Of a DNA stretch of 64,000 nt, positions 63,572 through 64,000 are shown one piece after another. Under the pieces are notes generated by a model. It had not been told where the DNA came from. It saw only the letters and a program-made list of their open reading frames with translations, and did not search any database. Position numbers and translations under genes: made by a program. Positions within the stretch are counted from its first letter, which is position 1. Each line of letters begins with the position of its first letter. This stretch comes from Hydrogenispora ethanolica (GTDB lineage Bacteria > Bacillota > UBA4882 > UBA8346): the NCBI RefSeq assembly GCF_004340685.1, contig NZ_SLUN01000003.1:124001-188000 (forward strand), in the 5' to 3' direction.

Positions 63572-64000
63572 GTGAAAAGGTTTCTTTTAGTCCTCTGCCT
63601 GGTGGTCGCCCTCGTCGGAATTCCGGCGTTCGCGGAGACCAAGACCATCAATTTCCTGGAAGTCATGACCAGCCCGGAACGGACCGCCATGCTCAAAGGG
63701 ATGATCGACGAATATGAGTCCAGCCATCCCGGGGTAAAGGTCAATCTGATTTCGCCCCCGTACGAACAGGCCGACCAGAAGGCCACCCTGATGCTCAACT
63801 CCAATCAGCCGCTGGACATCATCGAGGTCCGCGACAATACCATCAAACAATTCGTCAACAACAAAAAACTGACCAATCTGGCCAAATACTATCGCAGCTG
63901 GAAAGAGGCCAAGACCTTAACCCCGGTCTCGGTGGCCGCCGCCAAAACCGTGGACAACACACCGTACATCATTCCGCAATGTATCTTCATCAAAGCGCTG
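63572..64000 (+). CDS. Sugar ABC transporter substrate-binding protein, 3' end outside window
   Basis: The 143 codons present start with a signal peptide (MKRFLLVLCLVVALVGIPAFAE) and continue with the carbohydrate-binding protein start TINFLEVMTSPERTAMLKGMIDEYESSHPGVKV (as blocks EVMTSPERTAMLKGMIDEYE and HPGVKVNLI), then PLDIIEVRDNTIKQF. GTG start with AAGGAG eight bases upstream. A cognate ATPase is not here; the orphan MsmK-type ATPase at 31424 could serve it. Confidence 0.85.
   Translation, partial: MKRFLLVLCLVVALVGIPAFAETKTINFLEVMTSPERTAMLKGMIDEYESSHPGVKVNLISPPYEQADQKATLMLNSNQPLDIIEVRDNTIKQFVNNKKLTNLAKYYRSWKEAKTLTPVSVAAAKTVDNTPYIIPQCIFIKAL

Overview
The window reads as chromosomal DNA of a fairly GC-rich, anaerobic, endospore-forming Firmicute. 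Sporulation markers are a YyaC-type protein, two CotF-like coat proteins and a SpoVB-like flippase. An anaerobic Ni-Fe CO dehydrogenase with its ferredoxin and flavoprotein, and a glycyl-radical enzyme with its activase, point to strict anaerobiosis. An OmpH/Skp-like chaperone, two beta-barrel-like exported proteins and a family-9 (heptosyltransferase-type) glycosyltransferase suggest two membranes. A diderm spore former such as a Hydrogenispora/Limnochordia-type lineage would fit, but no rRNA is present to prove it. I found no tRNA, rRNA, CRISPR array, prophage or transposase gene.

Layout. 1-10 kb: end of a DJ-1/PfpI gene, the ablAB operon for N-epsilon-acetyl-beta-lysine, a DUF1349-like protein, a methyltransferase, a secreted GH10 xylanase, two decayed genes (a GNAT gene with a small palindromic insertion, a frameshifted methyltransferase), a secreted protein of unknown function and a DinB-like protein. 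10-20 kb: a repeat-rich gap with clustered DnaA-box-like sites, oleate hydratase, uvrA behind a promoter with a LexA-like box, a BASS-type transporter, uvrC and a eukaryotic-type hisA. 20-30 kb: an acetyltransferase, three exported proteins (the last two clear paralogues), a HAD phosphatase, the yjjI/yjjW glycyl-radical pair, a His-rich small ORF and coat genes. 30-40 kb: a beta-barrel candidate, an orphan MsmK/UgpC-type ATPase, yyaC, a VanW-GT9-flippase-like operon, an S1-domain protein and an AT-rich TetR/radical-SAM pair sharing one operator. 40-50 kb: the cooS-cooF-flavoprotein operon with an Rrf2 regulator, ompH/skp, small exported proteins and a DinG/XPD-type helicase fused to a nuclease-like domain. 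50-64 kb: two class A penicillin-binding proteins, SpoVB, a methyltransferase/DUF2161 pair, a NitT/Tau-type ABC operon, a YheO-like regulator with ridA, and the start of a sugar-binding protein.

The most distinctive feature lies outside the genes: an intergenic repeat family of about 131 bp (at least seven substantial copies plus degenerate ones). Several copies begin at, or within a few bases of, a stop codon, and one ends in the ribosome-binding site of the next gene. Two other intergenic elements have terminal inverted repeats and flanking direct repeats like MITE insertions, and a further repeat family forms a long inverted pair at 9 kb with a single copy at 50 kb. In the CO dehydrogenase all metal-cluster ligands are present, but the position that aligns with the catalytic lysine of the well-studied CooSII is a glutamine.
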